This document shows, piece after piece, positions 17,879 through 25,289 of a stretch of 64,000 nt of DNA. Each line of letters starts with the position of its first letter. Positions within the stretch are counted from its first letter, which is position 1. The DNA is from Pseudomonas sp. DNDY-54 (GTDB lineage: Bacteria > Pseudomonadota > Gammaproteobacteria > Pseudomonadales > Pseudomonadaceae), in contig NZ_CP082271.1 in assembly GCF_019880365.1 (NCBI RefSeq), forward strand, positions 682,001 to 746,000, written 5' to 3'. Under the pieces are notes generated by a model. The model saw only the letters and a list, made by a program, of their open reading frames with translations. It was not told the origin of the DNA and did not search any database. The translations under genes and the position numbers were made by a program.

Positions 17879-17924
17879 TTCACACACTCCGAGTAGGGGA
17901 ATGTCGGCAGTCTAGGGCGCCAGC

Positions 17925-17941
17925 CTTAAGCGAACCTTAGC
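17925..17941. promoter_or_regulatory. TTAAG-N6-TTAGC direct repeat upstream of cytochrome b561
   Basis: CTTAAGCGAACCTTAG lies about 47-62 bases before the b561 start. It matches, with a changed second half, the exact TTAAG-N6-TTAAG before the hemolysin operon (24461-24476). This spacing is used by PmrA/QseB/BqsR-type OmpR regulators. Confidence 0.6.
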
Positions 17942-17999
17942 GAATGCCCGTTGCGCCTGCGGCGGGCGGTCGCGGCAGCTCGCCGCTGGTCGGTCTGGG

Positions 18000-19421
18000 C
18001 TAGTGGTGTGGCTGGCGGGGCAGGTGCACGGCGACCTGCAGCCCGCCGAGCGGTGAGTCCGCCAGTTCGATGGTCGCGCCGTGCAGTTCGGCGATGCGCG
18101 CGACGATGGCCAGGCCGAGCCCCGCGCCCTGGCCGTCGCCCTGACGATAGAAGCGCTCGAACAGTTTGTCGCGCTGCGCTGCCGGCACGCCCGGACCGCT
18201 GTCATCTACGCGCAGGCTGACGCCGTTTTCCATGGTCTGGAGGCTGACCTGAATCTGCCCTCCGTCGGGCGTGTACTGCAGGGCATTGCCGACCAGATTC
18301 TGCAGCAACGTGGCGAGCGCGGCGGCATCGCCGGGGAGGCTGTGATCGGCCACGTCGTCAGCCTCCAGCGTCAATTCCTGATCGCGCGCCAGCGCCAGCG
18401 GCGTCAGCTCGGCGAGGCATTCGCGGCACAGCGGCAGCAGGTCCAGCTGCTGTGGATGCAGCGGCTGCGCATTGGGTTCCAGGCGGGCAAGGGTGAGCAG
18501 TTGGGTGACCACACGCGTGGTGCGATCGACGCCGGTCAGCAGCTGTTGCAAGGCAGCCTCACGGTCTTCCGGCTGCTCGGCCTGTAATGCGTTCTGCGCA
18601 TGGATGCGCAGTACGGCCAGCGGGGTGCGCAGCTCGTGGGCGCCGTCGGCGATGAAGCGTTTTTCCCGGTCGACCAGTTGGTTGACCTGTTGCAGCAAAC
18701 GATTGAGCGAGGCGGCCACCGGCTCCAACTCCTGCGGCAGCGGTGCCAGCAGCAGCGGCGCTAGATTGTCCGGATCGCGACTCTTCAGCAGTTGCGCCAT
18801 GTGTGCCAGCGGGCGCAGACCCCAGCCCACCGCCAGCCAGATCAGCAGCGCCAGTAGCGGCAGGCCGATAAGGTCGGGCAGCAGGCTGCGCCGGGCGATC
18901 TTGCCGACCAGTTCGCCGCGTACGTCGTCGCGCTCGCTGAGCAGAATCCACAGATCGTCCTCGCGGTCATGTAGCAGGAACAGGCGCCAGGCATGGCCGT
19001 CGAGTTGCACGTCGTGATAGCCGACGCTCACGCGGCTGAAGTGTGAGGTGGAGTCTGCGCCGGCCAATTGCTTCAGCGCGCCGTTCGGCGCGCCTGCGGA
19101 CTGCAACAGGTTGCTGCCATCCGCGGTGTAGACCTGGAAACCGAGCTTGGTTTCGTAATCGTGCCCCGGCACGCCTTGGTCGCGCCGCGCATTCACCGCA
19201 GCGTTCAGCGCCTGCTGTAGCGCATCGTGGGCCTGAGGATTCATTTCGCGCATCACCAGCCCCTGCACCAGTCGCGCACTCTGCGCCAGCTGAGCATCGA
19301 ACAGCTCTTCGATCTCGTGGCGGGCATCGCGATAACTGCGCCAGGAGATCAGGCTCAGCGACAGCAGCAGAATGCCAAGCACCAGCACCAGGGTGCGGTT
19401 GCGGATAGAGCGCCTCAGCAT
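18000..19421 (-). CDS. Sensor histidine kinase, QseC/PmrB-like
   Basis: A 473-residue membrane kinase. TM1 (about 8-27), a 140-residue periplasmic domain including LGFQVYTADGSNLL, TM2 (LIGLPLLALLIWLAVGWGL), a HAMP-like linker, phospho-His box DGAHELRTPLAVLRIH, N box NLVGNALQYTPDGG, and G box GAGLGLAIV. This is the QseC/TctE class. The RExxE iron motif of BqsS is not evident in the periplasmic part. Its ATG overlaps the response regulator stop (ATGCTGA). It ends the six-gene leftward operon starting at 24414, so its signal probably relates to the lipid-like or oxidative chemistry of those genes. The signal is not known. Confidence 0.9.
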   Translation of the reverse strand: MLRRSIRNRTLVLVLGILLLSLSLISWRSYRDARHEIEELFDAQLAQSARLVQGLVMREMNPQAHDALQQALNAAVNARRDQGVPGHDYETKLGFQVYTADGSNLLQSAGAPNGALKQLAGADSTSHFSRVSVGYHDVQLDGHAWRLFLLHDREDDLWILLSERDDVRGELVGKIARRSLLPDLIGLPLLALLIWLAVGWGLRPLAHMAQLLKSRDPDNLAPLLLAPLPQELEPVAASLNRLLQQVNQLVDREKRFIADGAHELRTPLAVLRIHAQNALQAEQPEDREAALQQLLTGVDRTTRVVTQLLTLARLEPNAQPLHPQQLDLLPLCRECLAELTPLALARDQELTLEADDVADHSLPGDAAALATLLQNLVGNALQYTPDGGQIQVSLQTMENGVSLRVDDSGPGVPAAQRDKLFERFYRQGDGQGAGLGLAIVARIAELHGATIELADSPLGGLQVAVHLPRQPHH

Positions 19422-20074
19422 TTGTCCACCAGATAGCCGACCCCGCGCACGGTGCGGATCAGCTCGGGAAAAAACTTCTTGCGCAGGTGATGGATATGCA
19501 CTTCCAGCGCGTTGCTCTCGACTTCTTCGTCCCAGCCGTAGAGCACCTGCTGCAAGCGATCGCGAGTCAGCACGCGGCCGGGCTGGGCGATCAGCTCGTG
19601 CAACAGGACGAACTCCTTGCGCGGCAGGTTGATCGGCGTGCCCTGATAACTGACCTGCTGGTTGACCGGATCGAGCAGGATGTCGCGGTACTCCAGTACC
19701 GGCTCAGGGCGATTGAAGCTGCGCCGGAGCAGAGCGCGCAGGCGGGCCTTGAGTTCGGCGACGTCGAACGGCTTGACCAGGTAGTCGTCGGCGCCGGCAT
19801 CCAGCCCGGCGATGCGATCGCTGGTGGCATCGCGCGCGGTCAGTACCAGCACCGGGATCGGGTTGGCGCAGGCGCGCAGGCGCTTGAGTACTTCCAGACC
19901 GTCCATACGCGGCAGACCGAGGTCGAGGATGGCCAGCTCGAAGCTCTCGTGGCTCAGCGCATGCAGCGCGCTGGCGCCGTCCTGCAGCCAGTCGACCGTG
20001 TAGCCCTCGGGTTTGAGTGCGGTGCGGATGCCCTCGCCGAGGGCGCGATCGTCTTCCACCAGCAGAATGCGCAT
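19415..20074 (-). CDS. OmpR-family response regulator, QseB/PmrA-like
   Basis: A 219-residue response regulator: acidic pocket VEDD, phospho-acceptor D51 (LAILDLGLPRMDGL), Lys in YLVKPF, and an OmpR winged helix ending RTVRGVGYLVDKC. The frame is open upstream to 20116, but MRILLVEDD at 20074 is the conserved start. It overlaps the downstream kinase. The recognition helix region (ESNALEVHIHHLRKKF) is the QseB/PmrA type; this group binds direct repeats of TTAAG or CTTAA, two of which flank the locus (24461 and 17925). It probably regulates its own operon and cytochrome b561. Confidence 0.9.
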   Translation of the reverse strand: MRILLVEDDRALGEGIRTALKPEGYTVDWLQDGASALHALSHESFELAILDLGLPRMDGLEVLKRLRACANPIPVLVLTARDATSDRIAGLDAGADDYLVKPFDVAELKARLRALLRRSFNRPEPVLEYRDILLDPVNQQVSYQGTPINLPRKEFVLLHELIAQPGRVLTRDRLQQVLYGWDEEVESNALEVHIHHLRKKFFPELIRTVRGVGYLVDKC

Positions 20075-20135
20075 GTCGTTCCTGTCGTCTTTGGTGCTCG
20101 CGGCGTTGTTGTGCATTCAACGCCGCCGCAACCGG

Positions 20136-20786
20136 TTATTCCAGCTTTTCCTTGACCTGCGCGAGCAGCGCCTGGGCTTCCTCGCGGCGGCCGGTGTCGG
20201 CGAGTTCGCGGCCGGGGCGTGCCGGCGCGGCGAGCGCTTTTTCCAGCGCCGTGCGCGCTTCGCCATAGCGCTTCTGGCGCAGCAGAAAGTCACCGTGGAA
20301 ATAGTTCGGGTCGATGCCGTTCGGATTCAGCGCCAGTGCCTGCTGGAACAGCGCCTCGGCCTTGTCCTCGTCACCGAAGCCGATCGGCCAGCCGGGCACC
20401 TGGTAGTAGAGGCTGGCCAGACTGGTATAGGCCGAGCCGTCGAGTGCCTGCGCGTCGAGCTCGATGGCTTTTTCCAGTTCCGTTTTGGCCTGCTTGACCA
20501 GGCCCAGCGCGCCGAGCCCGCCCTTGGCACCAGCCCAGGTGCTGAGCACGATGCCGTGCCAGATGTGTAACTCGGCGGCCTGCGGTTCGCCGACGACCGC
20601 GCTTTCGGCCTCCGAGGCAAGACGGGCGAAGGCCGCCTGGCGCTGTGCCGCCGGCAGCTGGTAGTTGATCTCCGCCCAGCGCGTCTGGATCTGGCGCAGC
20701 GACGATTCGCCGGCCGGGCTGAGAGCGAAGGAGGGTTGGCTGGCCAGCGCCAGCAGGACGCTGCAAAGAGTAAGCAGACGCTTCAT
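20136..20786 (-). CDS. Secreted TPR-repeat protein
   Basis: A 216-residue periplasmic protein with signal peptide MKRLLTLCSVLLALASQPSFA. At least three TPR-like helix pairs follow, e.g. KTELEKAIELDAQALDGSAY, KAEALFQQALALNPNGIDP and GEARTALEKALAAP. Its ATG overlaps the SDR stop by four bases (ATGA), so the two are translationally coupled. TPR proteins act as scaffolds; the partner here is unknown. Its fixed place between the SDR and the regulator suggests a structural or sensing role for the same system, perhaps feeding information to the kinase periplasmic domain; that is inference. Confidence 0.85.
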   Translation of the reverse strand: MKRLLTLCSVLLALASQPSFALSPAGESSLRQIQTRWAEINYQLPAAQRQAAFARLASEAESAVVGEPQAAELHIWHGIVLSTWAGAKGGLGALGLVKQAKTELEKAIELDAQALDGSAYTSLASLYYQVPGWPIGFGDEDKAEALFQQALALNPNGIDPNYFHGDFLLRQKRYGEARTALEKALAAPARPGRELADTGRREEAQALLAQVKEKLE

Positions 20787-21619
20787 GGGTGTTCTCCGGT
20801 TGAGTTGGGCTGGGGTGCGGGCGGCCGCGGCTGGTCGGCACGGGCGAAGCGCTTGATCACCGGCAACTGCTTGCGCAGCGCCTGGTCGACCAGGCGCGGC
20901 AAGAGGCCGTTAAGGCGCACGAAGAGCTTTTCCGGCCAGCCGAGGTAGAGCTCCTCTCGCTCGGTGGCGATGGCATGGACGATCTGCCGTGCGACTTCTT
21001 GCGGATCGTCCATCTCTACCTTCAGCTCGTTGTTCATCGCCACCACGTCGGCGCTGTTCATCGCCGTGCGGGTGGCGCGCGGCGCGATGTAGAGCACCTT
21101 AATCTGGCTGTCGGCCAATTCGCGCCGCAGCGCTTCGGAGAAGCCGCGCAGGGCGAACTTGCTCGCGCAGTAGGCGGTGAAGCCCGGGTAACCGATGGAG
21201 CCGAAGGTCGATCCGAGGTTGACCAGCAGCGCCCGCGGTTGCTGGCGCAGCAGCGGTAGCAGCAGATGGGTCAGCTGCAGCGTGGCGGTGACGTTGACGC
21301 TGATCAGTCGGGCGATGGCGTCCTCGTCCTGCTGTTCGAGCAGGCTGAACTGGTTGATCCCGGCGGCATTGATCACGCAGTTGAGGCCGCCGAAACGCCG
21401 CGCGGCATCGAGCACCGTATGCCGGCTACTGCGCTGGGTGAGGTCGGCGCAGACCAGGCTGACCTGCCCCGGATAGCGGCGCGTCAGCGCTTCCAGAGCA
21501 AGACTGTCGCGTCCCACCAGTAACAGCCGTGCGCCGTTCGCGCAGAGCCGCTCGACCAGCACCTGGCCGATGCCGCCGCTGGCACCGGTCAGCAGGATTC
21601 GCGCGTCACGCAGTTGCAT
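20783..21619 (-). CDS. Short-chain dehydrogenase/reductase
   Basis: A 278-residue classical SDR: nucleotide-binding motif LLTGASGGIGQVL (residues 9-21), NAAG structural motif (VINAAGINQF), catalytic Ser in NLGSTFGS and Y-x-x-x-K in YCASKFAL. The C-terminal extension (LYLGWPEKLFVRLNGLLPRLVDQALRKQLP) looks like a membrane-associating tail seen in lipid-handling SDRs. It overlaps the upstream ligase by 14 bases and the downstream TPR gene by 4. In context it could reduce or oxidise an acyl-derived intermediate made by the ligase/oxidase fusion. Substrate is unknown. Confidence 0.9.
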   Translation of the reverse strand: MQLRDARILLTGASGGIGQVLVERLCANGARLLLVGRDSLALEALTRRYPGQVSLVCADLTQRSSRHTVLDAARRFGGLNCVINAAGINQFSLLEQQDEDAIARLISVNVTATLQLTHLLLPLLRQQPRALLVNLGSTFGSIGYPGFTAYCASKFALRGFSEALRRELADSQIKVLYIAPRATRTAMNSADVVAMNNELKVEMDDPQEVARQIVHAIATEREELYLGWPEKLFVRLNGLLPRLVDQALRKQLPVIKRFARADQPRPPAPQPNSTGEHP

Positions 21620-23741
21620 GGTCGTGCTCCGGTGCGCTCAGGCTGCGGAAGATGTCGCCGTAGAGGCGGTAGACGACGCGCGCGGTGTGCACCACGGCGG
21701 CCTTGTCGTCCTCGTCGTTGAGGCGGTTCATCAGCTTCTTGAAGAACTCGATGTGCTCCAGGTCCAGGCTGCCATGGGATGTCAGGTAGCTGAACGCCTT
21801 GGCCGGCAGCTGAAGTTTGTCCTGCAGCACGCCGGCGGCCTGGGTCGCCAGCGCGATGCTGGTGCCTTCCAGCACGTTGACCATGCCGAAGAAACTCGCC
21901 GGGTTGTGCCGCGCGATGCGGTCGTAGACGTAGGCGACCATCAGCTCAGTGGGCAGTGCCGGCAGGCCATGGCGCACCGCCTCGGCATCGCCGCCACAGG
22001 CGCGGATGTCGTTGAGGATCCATTCCTGATGGCCGATTTCTTCCTCGATGTATTCGGCGATCGCCTCGCGCAGCCATTCCAGGCGCTCCGGCAGGCGTGC
22101 GCCGCAGGCCATCAACAGCGGCACGGTGTGCTTGACGTGGTGGTAGGCCTGACTCAGGAAGGCGATGTACTGCGCGCGGGTCGAAGTGCCGGCGAGCGCG
22201 GCGTGGATGATCGGTGTGCGGAGCAGGTATTCGCGTGCATCGCTGGTCTGGTGTTGCAGTTGGTCGAAAAAGTCCATGCCGCGTACCTCGAAGTCAGGGA
22301 AAAGAAGGGCGTGAATGGTCGGTTGGTAGTGACTGAACAGGGCGTTGCGGCGCAGGCGGCCGTTGGCAGTGGCCAGGCCGTTGTCGGGGCAAAAGGCTTC
22401 GGCGGCGCGCAGCCAGTGGTGTACACGGGCGTAGTCCGGCAGGCCGGCATTGACCCGCTCGACCGCCGCCTGCAGCTCGGCATCGCTCAGCTCGGGGCGG
22501 CGAGGTACGAGCACGGCGACGTTCTGCGCCAGCGCCTCCCCATGCAGCCAGGCCTGGGCGATGGACGCCTGCTGTACCAGCTCGGCCTCCACCCACTCGG
22601 GATTGACGTTGCGTCCGTACGCGGTAACGAACTGATGCTTCTTGCGCCCGTGCAGGATCAGGAAGCCATCCTCGAAATGGCCTAGGTCGCCGGTGGCCAG
22701 CCACTCGCCGGTCAGTGGCGGTTCGCCGAGGTAACCGAGCATGTGCGGGCCGCGCACCAGTACCTCGCCATCGTCGGCCAAGCGCAGCTCGACGTGTGGC
22801 AGCGGCCGGCCGACCGTGCCGATGCGCCGCGCCTCGGGTGTGTTCAGGCAGACCACCGAGGCGCATTCGGACAAGCCGTAGCCCTCGAACAGCGGCAGCC
22901 CGAGGCGCTCGGCGCGCTCCAGCAGCTGCGGTGCCACGCGACCGCCACCCACAGCGATAAAGCGCAGCGATGCGGGTAATGGCACGCCTTGCTCAGCGGC
23001 GCTGACCAGCGCCAGCAATAGCTGCGGCAGAAGGATCAGGCTGTGCGGCTGGCTGGCCTGCAGCGTGGCCCGCAAACGTTGCAGCTCGAAGCCCGCCGCA
23101 CCGCTGAAGCCGATCTCGGCCAGCGGCCGCAGTTCGACCCGCGCACCCGCCAGCAGCGGCGCATAGAGCCCGGCGATGTTCTCCAGCAGCGTCGCCAGCG
23201 GCAGCACGCACAGGTGCTGTCGCACGTCGCACGGCAGGCTGGCCTGCCGCAGGCTCTCGGCCACCGCCAGCTGCGCTTCGGCATCCATGCAGACGCCCTT
23301 GGGCTGGCCAGTGGTGCCGGAGGTATAGGTGATCTTCAGGGTGCCGTCGGGCACCGGCGTGACGGTATCCGGTTGGCGCTGTAACAGGTCGCCGGCGGTC
23401 GGACGAAAGCCGCAGCGCTCGCTGAAAGAGCTGACTGCGCCGATCAGGCAGTCGATGCCGGCATGGTTCAGCACATGCTCCTGCTGCGCCGGGGAAAAGA
23501 ATCCCGGCAGCGGCACGCAGACCAGACCGGCGCGCAGCAGGGCCAGATCCCACAGCGCCCACTCCAGACCATTGTCCAGCGCCAAGGCGACGCGCTGCAC
23601 GCCGAGCCGTTGCAGCTGGGCGGCGCGCGCCGCGACCTCGTGGCGCAATTCGGCATAGCTCAGCTGACGTGGCCCTTCGCTCAGCGCGATGCCGGCGTGC
23701 TGGTCGAGCGTCGCCCAGAAGCGTTCAGCTGCAGGCTGCAT
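21606..23741 (-). CDS. Acyl-activating enzyme fused to heme-oxygenase-like oxidase domain
   Basis: A 711-residue two-domain protein. Residues 1-about 485 form an ANL-superfamily adenylating enzyme: A3 ITYTSGTTGQPKGV, A5 GYGLSECASVV, A8 ATGDLGHFEDGFLILHGRKK. At the A10 position, where the adenylation Lys normally lies, the sequence is TANGRLRRN, so Lys is replaced by Arg. Residues about 489-711 form a helical TenA/heme-oxygenase-like domain with EEEIGH (ExxH) and LDLEH (DxxH), the metal-ligand spacing of non-heme diiron oxidases of this fold, such as UndA. The ATG at 23741 has GGAGG at good distance; the upstream in-frame start at 23759 lies deeper in the hemolysin-like gene. It overlaps both neighbours. 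It probably activates and oxidises a fatty acid; the product is unknown. Confidence 0.85.
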   Translation of the reverse strand: MQPAAERFWATLDQHAGIALSEGPRQLSYAELRHEVAARAAQLQRLGVQRVALALDNGLEWALWDLALLRAGLVCVPLPGFFSPAQQEHVLNHAGIDCLIGAVSSFSERCGFRPTAGDLLQRQPDTVTPVPDGTLKITYTSGTTGQPKGVCMDAEAQLAVAESLRQASLPCDVRQHLCVLPLATLLENIAGLYAPLLAGARVELRPLAEIGFSGAAGFELQRLRATLQASQPHSLILLPQLLLALVSAAEQGVPLPASLRFIAVGGGRVAPQLLERAERLGLPLFEGYGLSECASVVCLNTPEARRIGTVGRPLPHVELRLADDGEVLVRGPHMLGYLGEPPLTGEWLATGDLGHFEDGFLILHGRKKHQFVTAYGRNVNPEWVEAELVQQASIAQAWLHGEALAQNVAVLVPRRPELSDAELQAAVERVNAGLPDYARVHHWLRAAEAFCPDNGLATANGRLRRNALFSHYQPTIHALLFPDFEVRGMDFFDQLQHQTSDAREYLLRTPIIHAALAGTSTRAQYIAFLSQAYHHVKHTVPLLMACGARLPERLEWLREAIAEYIEEEIGHQEWILNDIRACGGDAEAVRHGLPALPTELMVAYVYDRIARHNPASFFGMVNVLEGTSIALATQAAGVLQDKLQLPAKAFSYLTSHGSLDLEHIEFFKKLMNRLNDEDDKAAVVHTARVVYRLYGDIFRSLSAPEHDHATA

Positions 23742-24414
23742 GGGGCACCTCCGTGGCATCGAACAGCGGCTGGTAGCCGAGTCGGGCGTAGATGCCGAGT
23801 TGCAGCAGGCGCTGGTGGCCGGGCAGGATCTCGCCGGCCATCAGCTGCGGGCGGCTGGCGTAGTAGCTGCCCCAGTCGGCCAGCTCATCGCCCATGCGCG
23901 CCGGATCGGCCAGACCCAGTGGCAGCGGATCGAGCGCGAGGCGCTGAAAGCTGTTGAGCAAGGCCGGCGTGCCGGTGAACACCACCCATCGAAAACCCTG
24001 GGCGACCAGCAGGTCGGTCAGCGCGACGATCAGCAGGCGCGCCGAGGCGTTGCCGAACGCAGCCAGGTTGCCGACCTCGACGATCTCCTCGCGCGGCACC
24101 GTATGCCCATGGCGCTGGCTCACGGCCTGCTCGATGGGTTCGTCAAGATAACGCTCGAGAAACAGCGGCCGACGCTGGGCGCTGCGCAGACCGACCGCCC
24201 CCTGCACCTCGCCGTTCTGGTCATGCAGGCCCAGCAGGCAGGGCATGAAGTGCCGAACCCGTGCCTGATAGTGCTCGGCGAACCGTTGGTGGATGAAGCG
24301 TTCCAGTGCTGCGCGCCGCTCGCCTGCATCGGCCTGCGCCAGTTGCAGGGTAAGCGCCGGCTCACGGCCGATACACGCCAGTACGTCAGTTTGATCAACC
24401 CAGGGCAGTTCCAT
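23725..24414 (-). CDS. Thermostable hemolysin family protein
   Basis: A 229-residue protein of the thermostable-hemolysin family (delta-VPH of Vibrio is the named member). Family motifs: EVGNLAAFGNASARLLIVAL and WVVFTGTPALLNSFQRL, and the C-terminal pattern GIYARLGYQPLFD. There is no signal peptide. Many members are encoded next to acyl-CoA-synthetase-like genes, and a toxin role is poorly supported; the two-part fold looks more like an acyltransferase, which is inference. It is the first gene of the leftward operon, and the next gene starts 17 bases inside its 3' end. A TTAAG-N6-TTAAG direct repeat is about 46-62 bases upstream. Confidence 0.85.
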   Translation of the reverse strand: MELPWVDQTDVLACIGREPALTLQLAQADAGERRAALERFIHQRFAEHYQARVRHFMPCLLGLHDQNGEVQGAVGLRSAQRRPLFLERYLDEPIEQAVSQRHGHTVPREEIVEVGNLAAFGNASARLLIVALTDLLVAQGFRWVVFTGTPALLNSFQRLALDPLPLGLADPARMGDELADWGSYYASRPQLMAGEILPGHQRLLQLGIYARLGYQPLFDATEVPHAACS

Positions 24415-24460
24415 CGGGGAACCTCGGTTAGAAGCCTGGGGCGATTGTTGGGCGGCAAAC

Positions 24461-24476
24461 TTAAGGCAGCCTTAAG
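24461..24476. promoter_or_regulatory. TTAAG-N6-TTAAG direct repeat before the hemolysin/ligase operon
   Basis: CTTAAGGCAGCCTTAAG holds an exact TTAAG-GCAGCC-TTAAG repeat, one helical turn apart, the arrangement reported for BqsR and close to PmrA/QseB boxes. It is upstream of the operon that encodes such a regulator (19415-20074), so autoregulation is likely. Confidence 0.7.
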
Positions 24477-24508
24477 CCGCACGGCGCTAAATGCGGGGCT
24501 GGCGAGGC

Positions 24509-24525
24509 GACGTTTTTTTCACATC
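24509..24525 (+). promoter_or_regulatory. ColR box 1 (upstream of colR)
   Basis: GACGTTTTTTTCACATC, 81-97 bases before the colR start. It fits the published ColR motif (a T-run followed by C/G-AC) and is identical to the 17 bases at 26555-26571. Confidence 0.75.
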
Positions 24526-24605
24526 GTCTCGGCTATGTTCTGCGCCGCGCGCAGGCGTAATAAGCAGCGTCTGCCGTTCCGAAACTTCTAGCGAGTACCC
24601 CAGCG

Positions 24606-25289
24606 ATGCGCATCCTGGTCATCGAAGACAACCGTGACATTCTCGCCAACGTGCTGGATTACCTCGAGCTCAAGGGTTACGTGGTCGACTGCGCGCAGGA
24701 TGGCCTCAGCGGCCTGCACCTTGCCGCCACGCAGGACTACGACCTGATCGTGCTGGACCTGATGCTGCCGGGCATCGACGGCCTGCAGGTGTGCAAGCGT
24801 TTGCGCGACGATGCCGGGCGCGACACGCCGATCATCATGCTCACCGCCCGCGATGCCCTGCCTGACCGCATCAAGGGGCTGCAGACCGGTGCCGACGACT
24901 ATCTGATCAAGCCCTTCGCGCTGTCCGAGCTAGTTGCCCGCATCGAGGCGATCCTGCGTCGCTGCCAGGGATCGCGTCGCCGTCAGCTGCAGGTGGCCGA
25001 TCTCTGCTACGACCTGGATACCCTGGAAGCCACCCGTGGCGGCCAGCCGATTCGGCTCAACCCTATCGGCCACAAGCTGCTGGCGATCCTTATGCAGCGC
25101 AGCCCGGCGGTGGTGCGGCGCGAAGCGCTGGAGGAAGCCGTCTGGGGTGACCACCTGCCGGACAGTGACGCTCTGCGCAGCCATATCCACCAGCTGCGCC
25201 AGGTGCTCGACAAGCCCTTTGCCAAGCCGCTGCTGCATACCGTGCACGGCCTCGGCTTTCGCCTGGCGGAGGACTGCAATGCTCGCTAA
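24606..25289 (+). CDS. colR: ColR response regulator
   Basis: A 227-residue OmpR-family regulator: D51 in LIVLDLMLPGIDGL, Lys in YLIKPFALSELVARIEAILRR, and a winged helix with WGDHLPDSDALRSHIHQLR and HTVHGLGFRLAED. This DSDALRSHIHQLRQVLDKPF signature is characteristic of Pseudomonas ColR. With ColS it controls envelope and metal-stress genes, including those that follow. It overlaps colS by 11 bases. The flanking ColR-like boxes suggest autoregulation. ColRS is reported to respond to Zn, Fe or Mn excess, which is notable beside a metal-resistance island. Confidence 0.94.
   Translation: MRILVIEDNRDILANVLDYLELKGYVVDCAQDGLSGLHLAATQDYDLIVLDLMLPGIDGLQVCKRLRDDAGRDTPIIMLTARDALPDRIKGLQTGADDYLIKPFALSELVARIEAILRRCQGSRRRQLQVADLCYDLDTLEATRGGQPIRLNPIGHKLLAILMQRSPAVVRREALEEAVWGDHLPDSDALRSHIHQLRQVLDKPFAKPLLHTVHGLGFRLAEDCNAR

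Noticed and set aside
17336..17896. 186-codon plus-strand frame over cytochrome b561
   Set aside because: Exactly antisense to a well-conserved gene, Gln/Arg/Ala-rich with no domain.
18000..19421. BqsS identity for the sensor kinase
   Set aside because: The RExxE iron-sensing motif is not found in the periplasmic domain; only the DNA-box type agrees.
21570..22685. 371-codon plus-strand frame
   Set aside because: Antisense to the ligase fusion, which has clear motifs on the other strand.
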